The translations under genes and the position numbers were made by a program. The notes beneath the pieces were generated by a model that was given only the letters and a program-made list of their open reading frames with translations, ran no database searches and was not told the DNA's origin. 64,000 bases of DNA from a bacterium (GTDB lineage: Bacteria > SZUA-182 > DTGQ01): assembly GCA_040755755.1 (NCBI GenBank), contig JBFLZW010000042.1, forward strand, positions 1 through 64,000, written 5' to 3'. The first letter of the stretch is position 1. Each line of letters opens with the position of its first letter. Positions 34,581 through 43,731 of this stretch are shown here, piece after piece.

Positions 34581-35131
34581 CGTTCTTCCATAACTCGATT
34601 AACTTCGTGAAGCGGTGGCAATTCGGAAAGATCGCTGAGCCCGAAATAGGTCAGAAAATCTTCAGTGGTCCGATATAAGATAGGGCGGCCTGGTACATTT
34701 TTCCTCCCCCCCATTTTGATAAACCGGGATTCCAGGAGGCTCCGGATCACCCCGCCACTTTCAACTCCCCGCAGCGCTTCAATTTCCACTTTGGTGATCG
34801 GCTGCTTATAAGCGATAATTGAGAGGGTTTCCAGAGCGGGTTTTGACATTTTTTTACTTCTGGAACGGACCAGGAGCTTTTGAATATACTCTTCATACTG
34901 TTTCTTGGTACACATCTGGAAACCATTCGCAATTTCAATAACCTGTATCCCCCTATGGTCCGCCTGGTATTCCAGCATCAATTCGGACAGGATGGTTCGA
35001 ATTTCCCCTTTTTCCAGTTCCGGAATGACCTCCTCGATCTTTTCCACGGTCAGGGGCTTGTCCTGAGTAAATAACAGGGATTCGATAATGGGTTTTGTCT
35101 TCTCTCTGATGGTCATTGTCCCGCTCATCAT
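34577..35131 (-). CDS. scpB: Segregation and condensation protein ScpB
   Basis: This 184-residue protein is two winged helices, with the family blocks IESLLFTQDKPLT, ALETLSIIAYKQPITKVEIE and GRPILYRTTEDFLTYFGL. ScpB binds ScpA and the SMC ATPase in chromosome condensation. scpA is not in the window. It is translationally coupled to the pseudouridine synthase gene, a common arrangement. The gap to purD (105 bp) holds no gene. Confidence 0.93.
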   Translation of the reverse strand: MMSGTMTIREKTKPIIESLLFTQDKPLTVEKIEEVIPELEKGEIRTILSELMLEYQADHRGIQVIEIANGFQMCTKKQYEEYIQKLLVRSRSKKMSKPALETLSIIAYKQPITKVEIEALRGVESGGVIRSLLESRFIKMGGRKNVPGRPILYRTTEDFLTYFGLSDLSELPPLHEVNRVMEER

Positions 35132-35236
35132 AACTACAGAGTAATATTAGCATAAAATGCTAACTTGTTCAATCATATATCGTGGGAGAGCAGGCAGGAT
35201 ACCAGAGAGAAGATAATTTCATCAGGCCGATGCTGC

Positions 35237-36535
35237 TCAAGGTTCTATCGGCGCTGAGGTTTGAACGCGGTTAAGGGCGCGTTTTCCGATATCTGTGCGG
35301 TAGTGCATGCCTTCGAAGCTGATTCTGGCCGCAGCCTCGTAAGCCCGTGAGATGGATTCGGCAATGGTCTCACCCAGGGCGGTCACACCGAGGACCCTTC
35401 CTCCGCTGCTCAGCAGTTTACTCCCCTGTCTGGCAGTCCCGGCATGAAAGAGAACGACCTGCGGAACCTGGGCGGCCTCCTGCAATCCCCTGATCTCTTT
35501 CCCTTTTGGGTAGGAGTCAGGATAGCCTGCCGAGGCCAGAACCACACAGGTAGATGCATCCGGACGCCAGTGCAGGCTTACCTCGTGGAGCTTGTTGTGG
35601 ATTGCCTTCTGGATAACCGATAGCAGATCTGTGTCAAGCCGCCTGATAATGGCCTGGGTTTCAGGATCTCCGAATCGGGCGTTAAATTCCAGGAGCATGG
35701 GTTCGTTGTTCCGGATCATCAGGCCCGCATAGAGGACACCCCGGTAAGTAATCCCAAGCCGGGCAAGTCCCTCGATGGCCGGTACCATGATCCTGGACAT
35801 GATCTTCTGGTGCATCTCTTCGGTGATGACCGGTGCCGGAGAGTAGGCACCCATGCCCCCGGTGTTCGGCCCCCGGTCATTGTCGAAAACGGTTTTATGG
35901 TCCTGCGATGAGGCCAGGGGAAGAATCGTATGCCCATCGGTGAGAGCGAGAAAGGAAGCCTCTTCACCCTGCAGGAACTCTTCGATGATAATCCGCTGAC
36001 CTGCCTGACCGAATGTCTGGTTGACCAGGATAAGCTCAATGGCCCGGAGGGCGTCGCCGGGCTGCTGACAGACCATGACTCCCTTACCGGCTGCAAGACC
36101 ATCGGCCTTGATCACCACAGGACGGTCAAGGCTGCGGACATATTCTCCGGCTTTTTGGGGATCGGAAAATACCTCATAGGAGGCCGTAGGGATATTATTT
36201 TCTTTCATCAGCCGTTTGGCAAAAACCTTGCTTGATTCAACTGCCGCCGCCTCCCGCACCGGGCCGAAAGCCGTGAGCCCCTGCCGTTCGAATTCATCGA
36301 CTATGCCGAGTGAGAGCGGCAATTCCGGGCCTACAATGGTCAGATCGATCTCTTTTTCTCTGGACAGTCTGGCCAGTCCGGCGATATCGGACACATCGAG
36401 AGGAAAACACTCGGCGATGTCTGCTATACCTGCATTTCCCGGAACGGCATAGATTGCCGATACTTCGTTATTCTGGTGAATCTTCCAGGCCAGGGCATGT
36501 TCCCTGCCCCCGCCTCCGACTATTAATACCTTCAT
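35237..36535 (-). CDS. purD: Phosphoribosylamine-glycine ligase PurD
   Basis: This 432-residue ATP-grasp enzyme begins MKVLIVGGGGREHALAWKI, followed by KADGLAAGKGVMVCQ, SSQDHKTVFDNDRGPNTGGMG (seen in parts) and EFNARFGDPETQAI. It catalyses the second step of de novo purine synthesis. AAGGAGC lies 8 bp before the ATG. It follows the NtrC-type regulator on the same strand by 46 bp. Confidence 0.96.
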   Translation of the reverse strand: MKVLIVGGGGREHALAWKIHQNNEVSAIYAVPGNAGIADIAECFPLDVSDIAGLARLSREKEIDLTIVGPELPLSLGIVDEFERQGLTAFGPVREAAAVESSKVFAKRLMKENNIPTASYEVFSDPQKAGEYVRSLDRPVVIKADGLAAGKGVMVCQQPGDALRAIELILVNQTFGQAGQRIIIEEFLQGEEASFLALTDGHTILPLASSQDHKTVFDNDRGPNTGGMGAYSPAPVITEEMHQKIMSRIMVPAIEGLARLGITYRGVLYAGLMIRNNEPMLLEFNARFGDPETQAIIRRLDTDLLSVIQKAIHNKLHEVSLHWRPDASTCVVLASAGYPDSYPKGKEIRGLQEAAQVPQVVLFHAGTARQGSKLLSSGGRVLGVTALGETIAESISRAYEAAARISFEGMHYRTDIGKRALNRVQTSAPIEP

Positions 36536-36581
36536 GCGGTTTTGCTCCTTGTTATGGTTGTCTGTCTTTCTGCATTGTGCC

Positions 36582-38027
36582 CTATTGCGGTGGGGCGGGA
36601 GGATAATCCGTCAGGTTCCTGCGATTGAGGCCCTTGCGTTTTTGATCATGTTCCTGGAAGTACCTTTTGAGTTGGTACTTCTCGATTTTATCATAAAGAG
36701 TGCGCCGGCTGATACCCATGAATTTAGCTGCATGCGTACAATTGAAGTTTACCATCTTGAGGACCTGAAGGATAAACTCTCTTTCCGCTTTTTCAATGGC
36801 CTCGCTTAAGGTATTTTGCTTATCGGGCAGACTGGTATTGTCGATGAAGCTGTCGGTCAGGGATCGATGGTCAAGAATCAGATGCGGGATGTCGATTGGA
36901 CCATCTCCGGAGATAAGAAGAGCCCGCTCGATCGTATTCTCCAACTCCCGGACATTCCCCGGCCAGTTATACTGGCTGAGATAAAGCAGGGCCTGGCGGG
37001 TAATGCTTTTCGTCTGTTTTTGGTTGATCGTACTATGTTTCTCAATAAAGTGAGCCGCCAGGATGGGGATATCCTCCTTTCTCTCCCGAAGTGATGGAAT
37101 ACGCATGGGAATAACAGCGAGCCGATAGAAGAGGTCTTCGCGGAAATCTCCCTTTTTTACCATCTCGCGCAAGTTCTTGTTGGTGGCCGTGATAATCCGG
37201 ACATCGACCTTAATGGTTTTATCGCTGCCCAGAGGGCGTATTTCCCGTGTCTGAATCACCCGCAGAAGCTTTGATTGGACAGACAGGGGGATATCGCCTA
37301 CTTCATCAAGAAAAATCGTTCCTCCCGAAGCTGTAACAAAGAGGCCGCGCCGGTCCTTATCGGCACCGGTAAAAGCACCCTTGACGTGTCCGAACAATTG
37401 ACTTTCGAGAAATATTTCTGATAAGTTCGTGCAATCAACAGCTTCAAAGGGGAAATTCTTCCGCGAGCTGTGATAATGGATGGCCCGGGCGAGCAGATCT
37501 TTCCCGGTTCCGCTCTCTCCCTCGATCAACACGGTTGCCATACTGTCAGCAACCTGTTCGACCAGCCTGAATACATTCCACATGCATTTGCTTTTGGCGA
37601 TAATATTGTTGAAGGAATATTTGTTTTGGACCTCTTTTTCCAATCGATTCAGCCTTTGAAGGAGCTCGCCGTACTCCAGGGCTCTCTTTACCGCAGTGCG
37701 GATTGTATCCAATTCGAACGGTTTTTGAATGAAATCGTAGGCCCCTTTCTGTACAGCCTCAACAGCCAGCGGGATAGTCCCATGTCCGGTAATGAAAATA
37801 GTCGGTAAATTGGGATGCGACTTGTGGAACCATTCCATTAAGGCAATACCGTCGATCTCGGGCAGGGCCAGATCGACGATCAGAAGATCGAATTCCATAT
37901 CTTTTCCAATGGCAATGGCCTCCCGGCTGGTTAGGGAGGTGGTAACCTGATACTCTCCGCTCGTAAGGACGCTCTCTAGGGTAGTGAGGTAATTCGGTTC
38001 ATCGTCCACGATGAGGATATTTTTCAT
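36582..38027 (-). CDS. NtrC-type sigma-54 response regulator
   Basis: This 481-residue protein has a receiver (1-120, phospho-acceptor Asp52 in LLIVDLALPEIDG, Lys in IQKPF), a central AAA+ domain (about 145-380) with Walker A GESGTGKD, the sigma-54 contact loop GAFTGA and RLAVIPMRIPSLRERKEDIP, and a C-terminal Fis-type helix-turn-helix (THAAKFMGISRRTLYDKI). It activates sigma-54 promoters when phosphorylated. The kinase encoded just upstream is the probable partner. It lies divergent from the cytochrome locus, a possible target. Confidence 0.92.
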   Translation of the reverse strand: MKNILIVDDEPNYLTTLESVLTSGEYQVTTSLTSREAIAIGKDMEFDLLIVDLALPEIDGIALMEWFHKSHPNLPTIFITGHGTIPLAVEAVQKGAYDFIQKPFELDTIRTAVKRALEYGELLQRLNRLEKEVQNKYSFNNIIAKSKCMWNVFRLVEQVADSMATVLIEGESGTGKDLLARAIHYHSSRKNFPFEAVDCTNLSEIFLESQLFGHVKGAFTGADKDRRGLFVTASGGTIFLDEVGDIPLSVQSKLLRVIQTREIRPLGSDKTIKVDVRIITATNKNLREMVKKGDFREDLFYRLAVIPMRIPSLRERKEDIPILAAHFIEKHSTINQKQTKSITRQALLYLSQYNWPGNVRELENTIERALLISGDGPIDIPHLILDHRSLTDSFIDNTSLPDKQNTLSEAIEKAEREFILQVLKMVNFNCTHAAKFMGISRRTLYDKIEKYQLKRYFQEHDQKRKGLNRRNLTDYPPAPPQ

Positions 38028-38160
38028 AACCGCTCCTTCTCAAAAGGTAATTCAATAAATTACCAAAGATGCAAGGCATACTTTCTGGATGCATATCACT
38101 ATCGATGCCCCTGATCACGAAACGGATCAACCCATCGTCAACAACGAGAATCTTCTTCAT
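37999..38160 (-). pseudogene. Possible receiver-domain remnant
   Basis: A 53-codon frame starts at ATG 38160, overlapping the kinase stop in another frame. It reads MKKILVVDDGLIRFVIRG, like the first strand and acidic pair of a response regulator, then loses similarity and runs into the start of the real regulator (38027). It looks like a fragment of a duplicated receiver gene left between kinase and regulator. The short match could be coincidence. Confidence 0.35.
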
Positions 38161-39916
38161 AATTGTTCTCCTGTGGCAGAGGTACCTCCAGTATTACCCG
38201 GGTACCCTGTCCCACTTCGCTTTCTACATATATCGTCCCTTCGTTGGCTTCAATAATTCTTTTAGTTATGGGCAATCCCAAACCTGTTCCCTTTTCACCT
38301 TTTCCATCTTTTCCACCTTTTTTGGTGGTGAAAAACGGCTTAAAGATAAGGGGAAAATCCTCAGGGAGTATACCTCCACCGGTGTCCTCAATCACGAGCC
38401 GGGTCAACCCATCGGGATGCTGGGGGTGGTGAGTTTGAATCGATACCGATATGCGCAACTCTCCTCCCTTCGGCATAGCCTGAATGGCATTTAAAAAGAT
38501 ATTCAGTAAAACCTGCTTAAACTGATGGGGATCAATATCGATCCTTGACTCAGGATCCACATTCAATCTCACTTGAATCCCTTGTTTATCTATCTGGAAT
38601 TCAAGGAACTTGAAGCAGCTGCCAATGATCTCTTCCATCTTTTCACGGTTAAGAAGGCTTTTGCGGGGAATATCAGGACGGGCAAAGTCCATAAAATTCC
38701 TGATGATTTTCCGGCATCGAATACATTCCTCCTCGCAGATTTTCAGCGCCTTATAATTCATGTTGGTTTCAGTAATCTTCTCCAGCAATACCTGGGTGTT
38801 TATGAGAATAATACCGATAGGATTATTGATTTCATGGGCTACACAGGTAGCGAGCTCCCCTATCGTGGCCAATAGCTCGGCATGGCGTATTTGCTCCTCC
38901 AGGTTCCGCATTTCAGTGATATCCCGGAGAACCTCGATGACCTGTTCCACCTGACCCTCTTTATTCTTGATAGGTGCGTAAATAATATCCATGAAAATAT
39001 TCTCATTATTCCCCTTGGGGAAGGAATTTTCTTTCCTGTTCTTTTTCCCGGTAGTAAAGACGTTTTCGACCGTCTCCCTCCGGAAGGGAGATGCAATTTC
39101 CGAATACGGCCTGCCGATCAGGTCCTCCGGGGCATATCCTAGGGTGGTGGCCTGCTTGCGGTTGATGGCTGCAATCTTTTTGCCATGATCGACGACAATT
39201 ATCCCGTCATCCATACCATCGAAGATGGATTCGAGCTTGCGCTTGTTTTCCAGATTGGTTTCCTCCAGTTTTTTTCGCTCGTTGATATTGGTGATGCTGC
39301 CGATAATACTGGCTTTCCCCTCCATCTCCCAGTTGCGGCAACTGATAACTACATGGTTTTGAGCCCCCTCCGGCGTGTGCAGGGTGGTTTCCCTGGTCGC
39401 GATTTCCCCGCAAGAGCAGCATAACTTGCAGGTGCCTTCACCCATGCAGATGAGATCAAGGCACCGTCGTCCGATAACCTCATTGTGAGTCAGGCCGAGA
39501 AGATTCAGGGCGAAGGTGTTGATATCGGCAATCTCCAGTCCCTCGGTCACCCGGAACATCCCGGCAGGAACAATTTCGAAAAGAGTCCGGTATTTTTTTT
39601 CATTTTTCACCAGTTGTTCTGTTTTGCTTTCAATCAGCTTCTCCAGGTTTTTGTTGTAGTCTGTAATGATTTTCTCCCGGTCCCGGTATATCGTGCCGGT
39701 GGCGCCAAGAGTAGGGTAGAGGGCGGCGGCAGCGATTCCGAAGGCAAAATCAATTATCATCTGGAACTGGGGGATACTATGTATGGTTCCCAACAGCAGA
39801 AGCACCGTACACCACAGAAGTGCCCATCGGGCTGAAAGGTTGGATCTGGGATCGTAGGTAAAATTATCTTTGAAGGATTTTATGAATTCCTTCATCAGCT
39901 CTTTGTTTTTGGACAT
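38138..39916 (-). CDS. Membrane-anchored PAS sensor histidine kinase with Cys cluster
   Basis: This 592-residue kinase has two N-terminal hydrophobic helices (about 29-70), a coiled coil, PAS 1 (about 105-225), PAS 2 (about 226-350), HisKA with phospho-acceptor in VAHEINNPIG, and a HATPase (LNIFLNAIQAMPKGG, DTGGGI, GTGLGLPI). PAS 1 contains the clustered cysteines CLDLICMGEGTCKLCCSCGE, which may bind metal, an Fe-S cluster or redox-active thiols (inference). It is of the NtrB class and pairs with the downstream NtrC-type regulator. A promoter with a perfect -10 lies at 39995-40023. Confidence 0.9.
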   Translation of the reverse strand: MSKNKELMKEFIKSFKDNFTYDPRSNLSARWALLWCTVLLLLGTIHSIPQFQMIIDFAFGIAAAALYPTLGATGTIYRDREKIITDYNKNLEKLIESKTEQLVKNEKKYRTLFEIVPAGMFRVTEGLEIADINTFALNLLGLTHNEVIGRRCLDLICMGEGTCKLCCSCGEIATRETTLHTPEGAQNHVVISCRNWEMEGKASIIGSITNINERKKLEETNLENKRKLESIFDGMDDGIIVVDHGKKIAAINRKQATTLGYAPEDLIGRPYSEIASPFRRETVENVFTTGKKNRKENSFPKGNNENIFMDIIYAPIKNKEGQVEQVIEVLRDITEMRNLEEQIRHAELLATIGELATCVAHEINNPIGIILINTQVLLEKITETNMNYKALKICEEECIRCRKIIRNFMDFARPDIPRKSLLNREKMEEIIGSCFKFLEFQIDKQGIQVRLNVDPESRIDIDPHQFKQVLLNIFLNAIQAMPKGGELRISVSIQTHHPQHPDGLTRLVIEDTGGGILPEDFPLIFKPFFTTKKGGKDGKGEKGTGLGLPITKRIIEANEGTIYVESEVGQGTRVILEVPLPQENNYEEDSRC

Positions 39917-39994
39917 GCTTTTAACTCCGGTCGATCTTAAGTGCGTGGGAGAATAAATAATTAGGCCTATGGAATTATTTTACTGGTTATTAAT

Positions 39995-40023
39995 ATTATA
40001 ATTTATCATACATGGTTAAACAA
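39995..40023 (-). promoter_or_regulatory. Promoter of the kinase/NtrC operon
   Basis: On the minus strand TTGTTT (40023-40018), a 17-bp spacer and a perfect TATAAT (40000-39995) lie about 80 bp ahead of the kinase ATG. The surrounding intergenic region is strongly AT-rich and is shared with the divergent NHL/cytochrome locus. Confidence 0.45.
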
Positions 40024-40161
40024 TTCAATTTTACCTTTCCTTCAAACGAGAGATATGCTATTATTTTCATTATAACCCAACTACTCCTGGAAAAAACGGT
40101 AAGGTGAATTGTAAAGCTGTTGAGCTGTACGAACAGGAGCATAGGCCATAAGGATGGAGCA

Positions 40162-41124
40162 ATGAGGAAAGAGAGCATTTTGACTGTGGGGAGTATTTTG
40201 TGCCTGTGGCTGCTTCTTTTTTGTCTTCCCGCAGCGGAAGCGGCGGTTGCTGAATATCTGAAAGAGAGTATCAGTCCTGTCCTGGTCATCAATCAATTCA
40301 ATAATCAACTCCCCCTGGGACAGCCTGTTGATGTATATGTTGACGGGCCGGGCAACCTTTATGTGGTTGACTCCTCAAGCCGGGCTGTTCTTATTTTCGA
40401 TAACCACTATCAACCCGTGAGCAGGCTGGATATGGGGAACGGTTTGCAGTCACCGAATGCGGTAGCGGTTGGTCAGAAGGGGCATATCTATGTGGCCGAT
40501 GCGGAGCAGGGGATCCTGGTTTTTAACTCGATCGGCAAGATAATCAAAAAGATAGACCTGAATAAACTGGCCGAAGGCAGGGTTCGCTGTGCACAGGATA
40601 TGGTTATCGATCACCAGACGGATTGCCTTTATCTGGCTACCGGAACCGAGCAGGGAGTGCTGGTTATAGACCCCGAGGGCAAGCTCAGGGCAGCTATTAC
40701 TCCAAAGGAATCGCGCAAGGAGGGGATGCCTCCGACGCCGGTAGCCGTAAACCGGGTCACTCTGGATTCCCGCGGAAGAATTTATTGTGTCAGTGAAGAG
40801 ATGGGCAGAATCTATGTTTATGAGAATCCGGAGACTTTCCTGTTTCAGTTCGGACAGAAGGGAGGATCTTTCGGCAAATTAAGCCGTCCGGTGGGAATTG
40901 CGGCTGACTGCGCACAGGAATTAATCTTTGTCATAGACTATATGCGGCATACTTTATCCATGTATAATTTAAACGGCGTGTTCCTCCAGGAATATGGAGG
41001 CCAGGGGGAGAAAGTCGGCTGGTTCAGTCATCCCGACCATATCTGCCTGGACAGGGAAAATCGGCTGATCGTGGCAGACTCGTTCAATCACCGTCTGCAG
41101 GTCCTGGCCATTCATTCACCATAG
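40162..41124 (+). CDS. Secreted NHL-repeat beta-propeller protein
   Basis: This protein of about 320 residues has a signal peptide (ILTVGSILCLWLLLFCLPAAEA) followed by about six NHL repeats, for example PVDVYVDGPGNLYVVDSSSRAV, seen in parts, HIYVADAEQGILVF and NRLIVADSFNHRLQVL. The fold would be a six-bladed propeller in the periplasm or outside the cell. ATG 40162 is chosen, with GGAG just upstream; the frame extends to 40120 without a signal. It opens the cytochrome locus. NHL propellers often accompany secreted cytochromes and may help their export or assembly. Confidence 0.85.
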   Translation: MRKESILTVGSILCLWLLLFCLPAAEAAVAEYLKESISPVLVINQFNNQLPLGQPVDVYVDGPGNLYVVDSSSRAVLIFDNHYQPVSRLDMGNGLQSPNAVAVGQKGHIYVADAEQGILVFNSIGKIIKKIDLNKLAEGRVRCAQDMVIDHQTDCLYLATGTEQGVLVIDPEGKLRAAITPKESRKEGMPPTPVAVNRVTLDSRGRIYCVSEEMGRIYVYENPETFLFQFGQKGGSFGKLSRPVGIAADCAQELIFVIDYMRHTLSMYNLNGVFLQEYGGQGEKVGWFSHPDHICLDRENRLIVADSFNHRLQVLAIHSP

Positions 41125-41264
41125 AGAAGCTGAAAAAAGCCTTCGATGGGTAGTATATTTTTTATAAAAATACCGAAATACTAAATAGAGGCATAACAAT
41201 TGGAGCAGCGAATTGCTCAAGAACAGCAAGAGGAATTAAGAATAACCTCGGTTAGGAGTGAATC

Positions 41265-42551
41265 TTGGAAAGGGGGCGCTTAAACGTGAAAAGAAGAGAA
41301 TTTTTCCGGAATCTCTGTGTAGTGGCACTTATCAGCGGGTTGGTTTTTATCCAGAGTCTATCCAGTGAGGCAGGGGTAAAGGGGCCCTGTTCCGAGTGTC
41401 ATACCATGCACAACAGCCAGGATGGAGCGGTGGTTAATGAGGTTAACGGCCAGGAATTGGAGGCTCAGTCGTTTTTGATCAAGGGAGCCAATCTGAATCT
41501 GGGAAATCCCTGCCTTGGCTGCCATAAAAGAAATGCGAGCGGCCAATATTTTAAGGATCCGGCGAAGGAGAATCCGGAGACGAAGGAAAATACCGATGCC
41601 CCTCAGGTCAATGTCAATCTCGAATCGACCGATGGTAAAATGTCGGCTGCGGGGACCTATTACTATGTAGCGAAAGACAAAACCGAGAGGGATGGGAAAT
41701 CCTGCCGCAAGGGGCATAATGTCGCGGGCATGGAGGACGATAACAGCGGCAATGAAGATGAGCTGCTGGGAGTCATTCCTCCCGGCGGAACGGAAGATTG
41801 CATCAGGAGCGATGTCAGTAATCAGTTGACCTGCGCGGGAGCGTCCGGCTGTCACGGGAACAGGAATATATCGGATCCGCTGGCTTCGATCAAGGGCGGG
41901 CATCACAGTCCGGCCACTAATAGCTATGAGGGCCGGTATCGGGATGGAAACACGGTAGCCAGCAGTTATCGCATGCTCTATCATGTCAGGGGAAGAGTTG
42001 CCAGTAACTGGGAATATGGGGACCATGCTGATAAATTCCTCGAGCAGATCGATCTGAGTGGCGAAGATGTAAATATTTATCAGGGAACTGATAAGGGGGT
42101 CCAGGGTGATAAAAGAGACCCCGGCCCGGACCGCTCGATTAACGGCTTTTGTGGTGAGTGTCATGGATGTGCCAGCGATACGACCGGAAATGGTTTTCAC
42201 AGCCTTGAAGGTTTGAAGGGATCCAGCCAAAGCGAAATGAGCTCTCCCTGGAAACGGCATCCGACCGATATCGTCATGAAGCAAAATACTGCCTATTGGA
42301 ACTATCCGGGTGTCGATGGCAAGGACTATTCACAGGAAGTGCCGGTTGGTTTTGCCAAGATCACTAAGACCGGCTCGGTGAATGAACTCCAGAAATCAGA
42401 ACGGGTTGTCCTCTGCGTATCCTGTCATAGGGCACACGGATCACAGTATGATGATTCTCTGCGATGGGACTACAATGAGATGCGAACCACTTCAACCAAG
42501 GGGGATGGCTGTTTCCGGTGTCATACGGATAAGTATAACAGGCAGGATTAA
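41265..42551 (+). CDS. Secreted multiheme c-type cytochrome
   Basis: This protein of about 428 residues has a signal peptide (RNLCVVALISGLVFIQSLSSEAG) and five CXXCH heme-binding motifs: CSECH, CLGCH, CGECH, CVSCH and CFRCH. Two degenerate sites also occur: CRKGH (41703-41717), where the second Cys is Gly, and a CX5CH (41832-41855). The start is TTG 41265 behind AGGAG, or GTG 41286 behind AAGGGGG; the latter gives a cleaner signal peptide. The N-terminal CHTMHNSQDGA matches CHTLHFSQDGA of the giant cytochrome downstream, so the two are related. It probably carries electrons in the periplasm or outside the cell. Confidence 0.88.
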   Translation: MERGRLNVKRREFFRNLCVVALISGLVFIQSLSSEAGVKGPCSECHTMHNSQDGAVVNEVNGQELEAQSFLIKGANLNLGNPCLGCHKRNASGQYFKDPAKENPETKENTDAPQVNVNLESTDGKMSAAGTYYYVAKDKTERDGKSCRKGHNVAGMEDDNSGNEDELLGVIPPGGTEDCIRSDVSNQLTCAGASGCHGNRNISDPLASIKGGHHSPATNSYEGRYRDGNTVASSYRMLYHVRGRVASNWEYGDHADKFLEQIDLSGEDVNIYQGTDKGVQGDKRDPGPDRSINGFCGECHGCASDTTGNGFHSLEGLKGSSQSEMSSPWKRHPTDIVMKQNTAYWNYPGVDGKDYSQEVPVGFAKITKTGSVNELQKSERVVLCVSCHRAHGSQYDDSLRWDYNEMRTTSTKGDGCFRCHTDKYNRQD

Positions 42552-42615
42552 TACATTTCCTTCGGCAGGATTTTTCGGATACTATTTTATACTTAGTAGT
42601 GCTCAAGAAGTAGAG

Positions 42616-43620
42616 ATGGATGAGAAATTTGTACCTAAGAAGGCAGTATGTAAGAGTATTATTTACATTCTTATGTGCTGTGTGGGATTTCCCTCCTTTG
42701 CTGTCGCCGGGGGGGGGGCAGGTATCAGGACGGAGTGGCTTTTCGATGTGCGGGGAATCCAGAAAGGTCACTCCTTCAATCATCCTCTGGGAATATTCCT
42801 GGATAACTCTCAAAAGAAGATTTATATTGCAGATACAGATAACCGGGAGGTGGCCGTATTCTCCCTTTCGGGAGAACCATTAGGCATACTCCGGACTGAG
42901 CGTCCGCTTTCCCGCCCGCTGGGGGTGTTGAGCGATGCGGAGGGGAAAATTTATATCAGCTATCGGGATAAAGAATGCCTGGAGATTTTCGATGCCGGGG
43001 GAAAATTTCTCTCCTCCCTTCCCTCCCCTGAATTGCTGAAGGATCATGGATTTTCAGCAGGAAAGTTCGTGCTGGGTCCGGGAGGCAGGATATATGCAGT
43101 CAATCGAAAAACCGGCGAAATCTGGGTGTTTGAGCGGAATGGATCTTTAGCCTTCCGCTTTGGCGGCAGAGGATCGGGGAAAGGCAAATTTCAGCTTATC
43201 ACCGACATCTTCTTTCGGGAAGGAAAGATTTACCTGAGCGATTCTCAGGGGATTCCCGTGCAGGTATTCAGTCTGGAAGGCAAGTATCTCGGCTCCTTCG
43301 GAAGGCATGGTCAGCACGAGGAAGACTTTTCTTTTCCCCAGAGCATTTGTGTAGACCGACATCAGAGGATATGGGTAGTGGATGCTTTCCGCCACCGGAT
43401 CAAGGTATATGATCAGGAGGGTAACTATTTATCCGGCTTTGGCACTTATGGAACGGAAGCGGGGAAATTTTGTTTTCCCGTCGATCTTGACTTTGATGAT
43501 CAGGACAGGATATATATATTAGAAAAAAGCAGCAATAGATTTCAGGTATTTCAGATTGAGGGAAAACAGGGATTAGAGACAGGGCAAGGAGAGAAGACGA
43601 AACATGTAGATAAAAGATAA
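42616..43620 (+). CDS. Secreted NHL-repeat beta-propeller protein
   Basis: This 334-residue protein has a signal peptide (SIIYILMCCVGFPSFAVAGG) and about six NHL-type blades, such as PLGIFLDNSQKKIYIADTDN, GRIYAVNRKTGEIWVF and QRIWVVDAFRHRIKVYDQEG. ATG 42616 is chosen since upstream in-frame codons from 42382 overlap the cytochrome gene and carry no signal. It is paralogous in design to the propeller at 40162 and lies between the two cytochromes. Confidence 0.83.
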   Translation: MDEKFVPKKAVCKSIIYILMCCVGFPSFAVAGGGAGIRTEWLFDVRGIQKGHSFNHPLGIFLDNSQKKIYIADTDNREVAVFSLSGEPLGILRTERPLSRPLGVLSDAEGKIYISYRDKECLEIFDAGGKFLSSLPSPELLKDHGFSAGKFVLGPGGRIYAVNRKTGEIWVFERNGSLAFRFGGRGSGKGKFQLITDIFFREGKIYLSDSQGIPVQVFSLEGKYLGSFGRHGQHEEDFSFPQSICVDRHQRIWVVDAFRHRIKVYDQEGNYLSGFGTYGTEAGKFCFPVDLDFDDQDRIYILEKSSNRFQVFQIEGKQGLETGQGEKTKHVDKR

Positions 43621-43731
43621 GAGAAAACATGGCGTGCTGTTGGAAGAAGTAGTAGGTGATGGATAATTAGCAAGTTAGGTAAGAGTGCTCCCCCTAAATT
43701 AATGGCATATATTGCTCTTTTGGAATTAGAC

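Noticed and set aside
36582-39916. Phage or transposon origin for the kinase/regulator pair
   Set aside because: No integrase, transposase or terminal repeats are present, and composition matches the neighbours.
40024-40161. Sigma-54 promoter for the cytochrome locus
   Set aside because: I looked for GG-N10-GC on the plus strand because an NtrC-type regulator is adjacent, but found no acceptable match in this gap.
41358-42284. 308-codon open frame on the minus strand
   Set aside because: It is antisense to the multiheme cytochrome, whose CXXCH motifs and signal peptide decide the strand.
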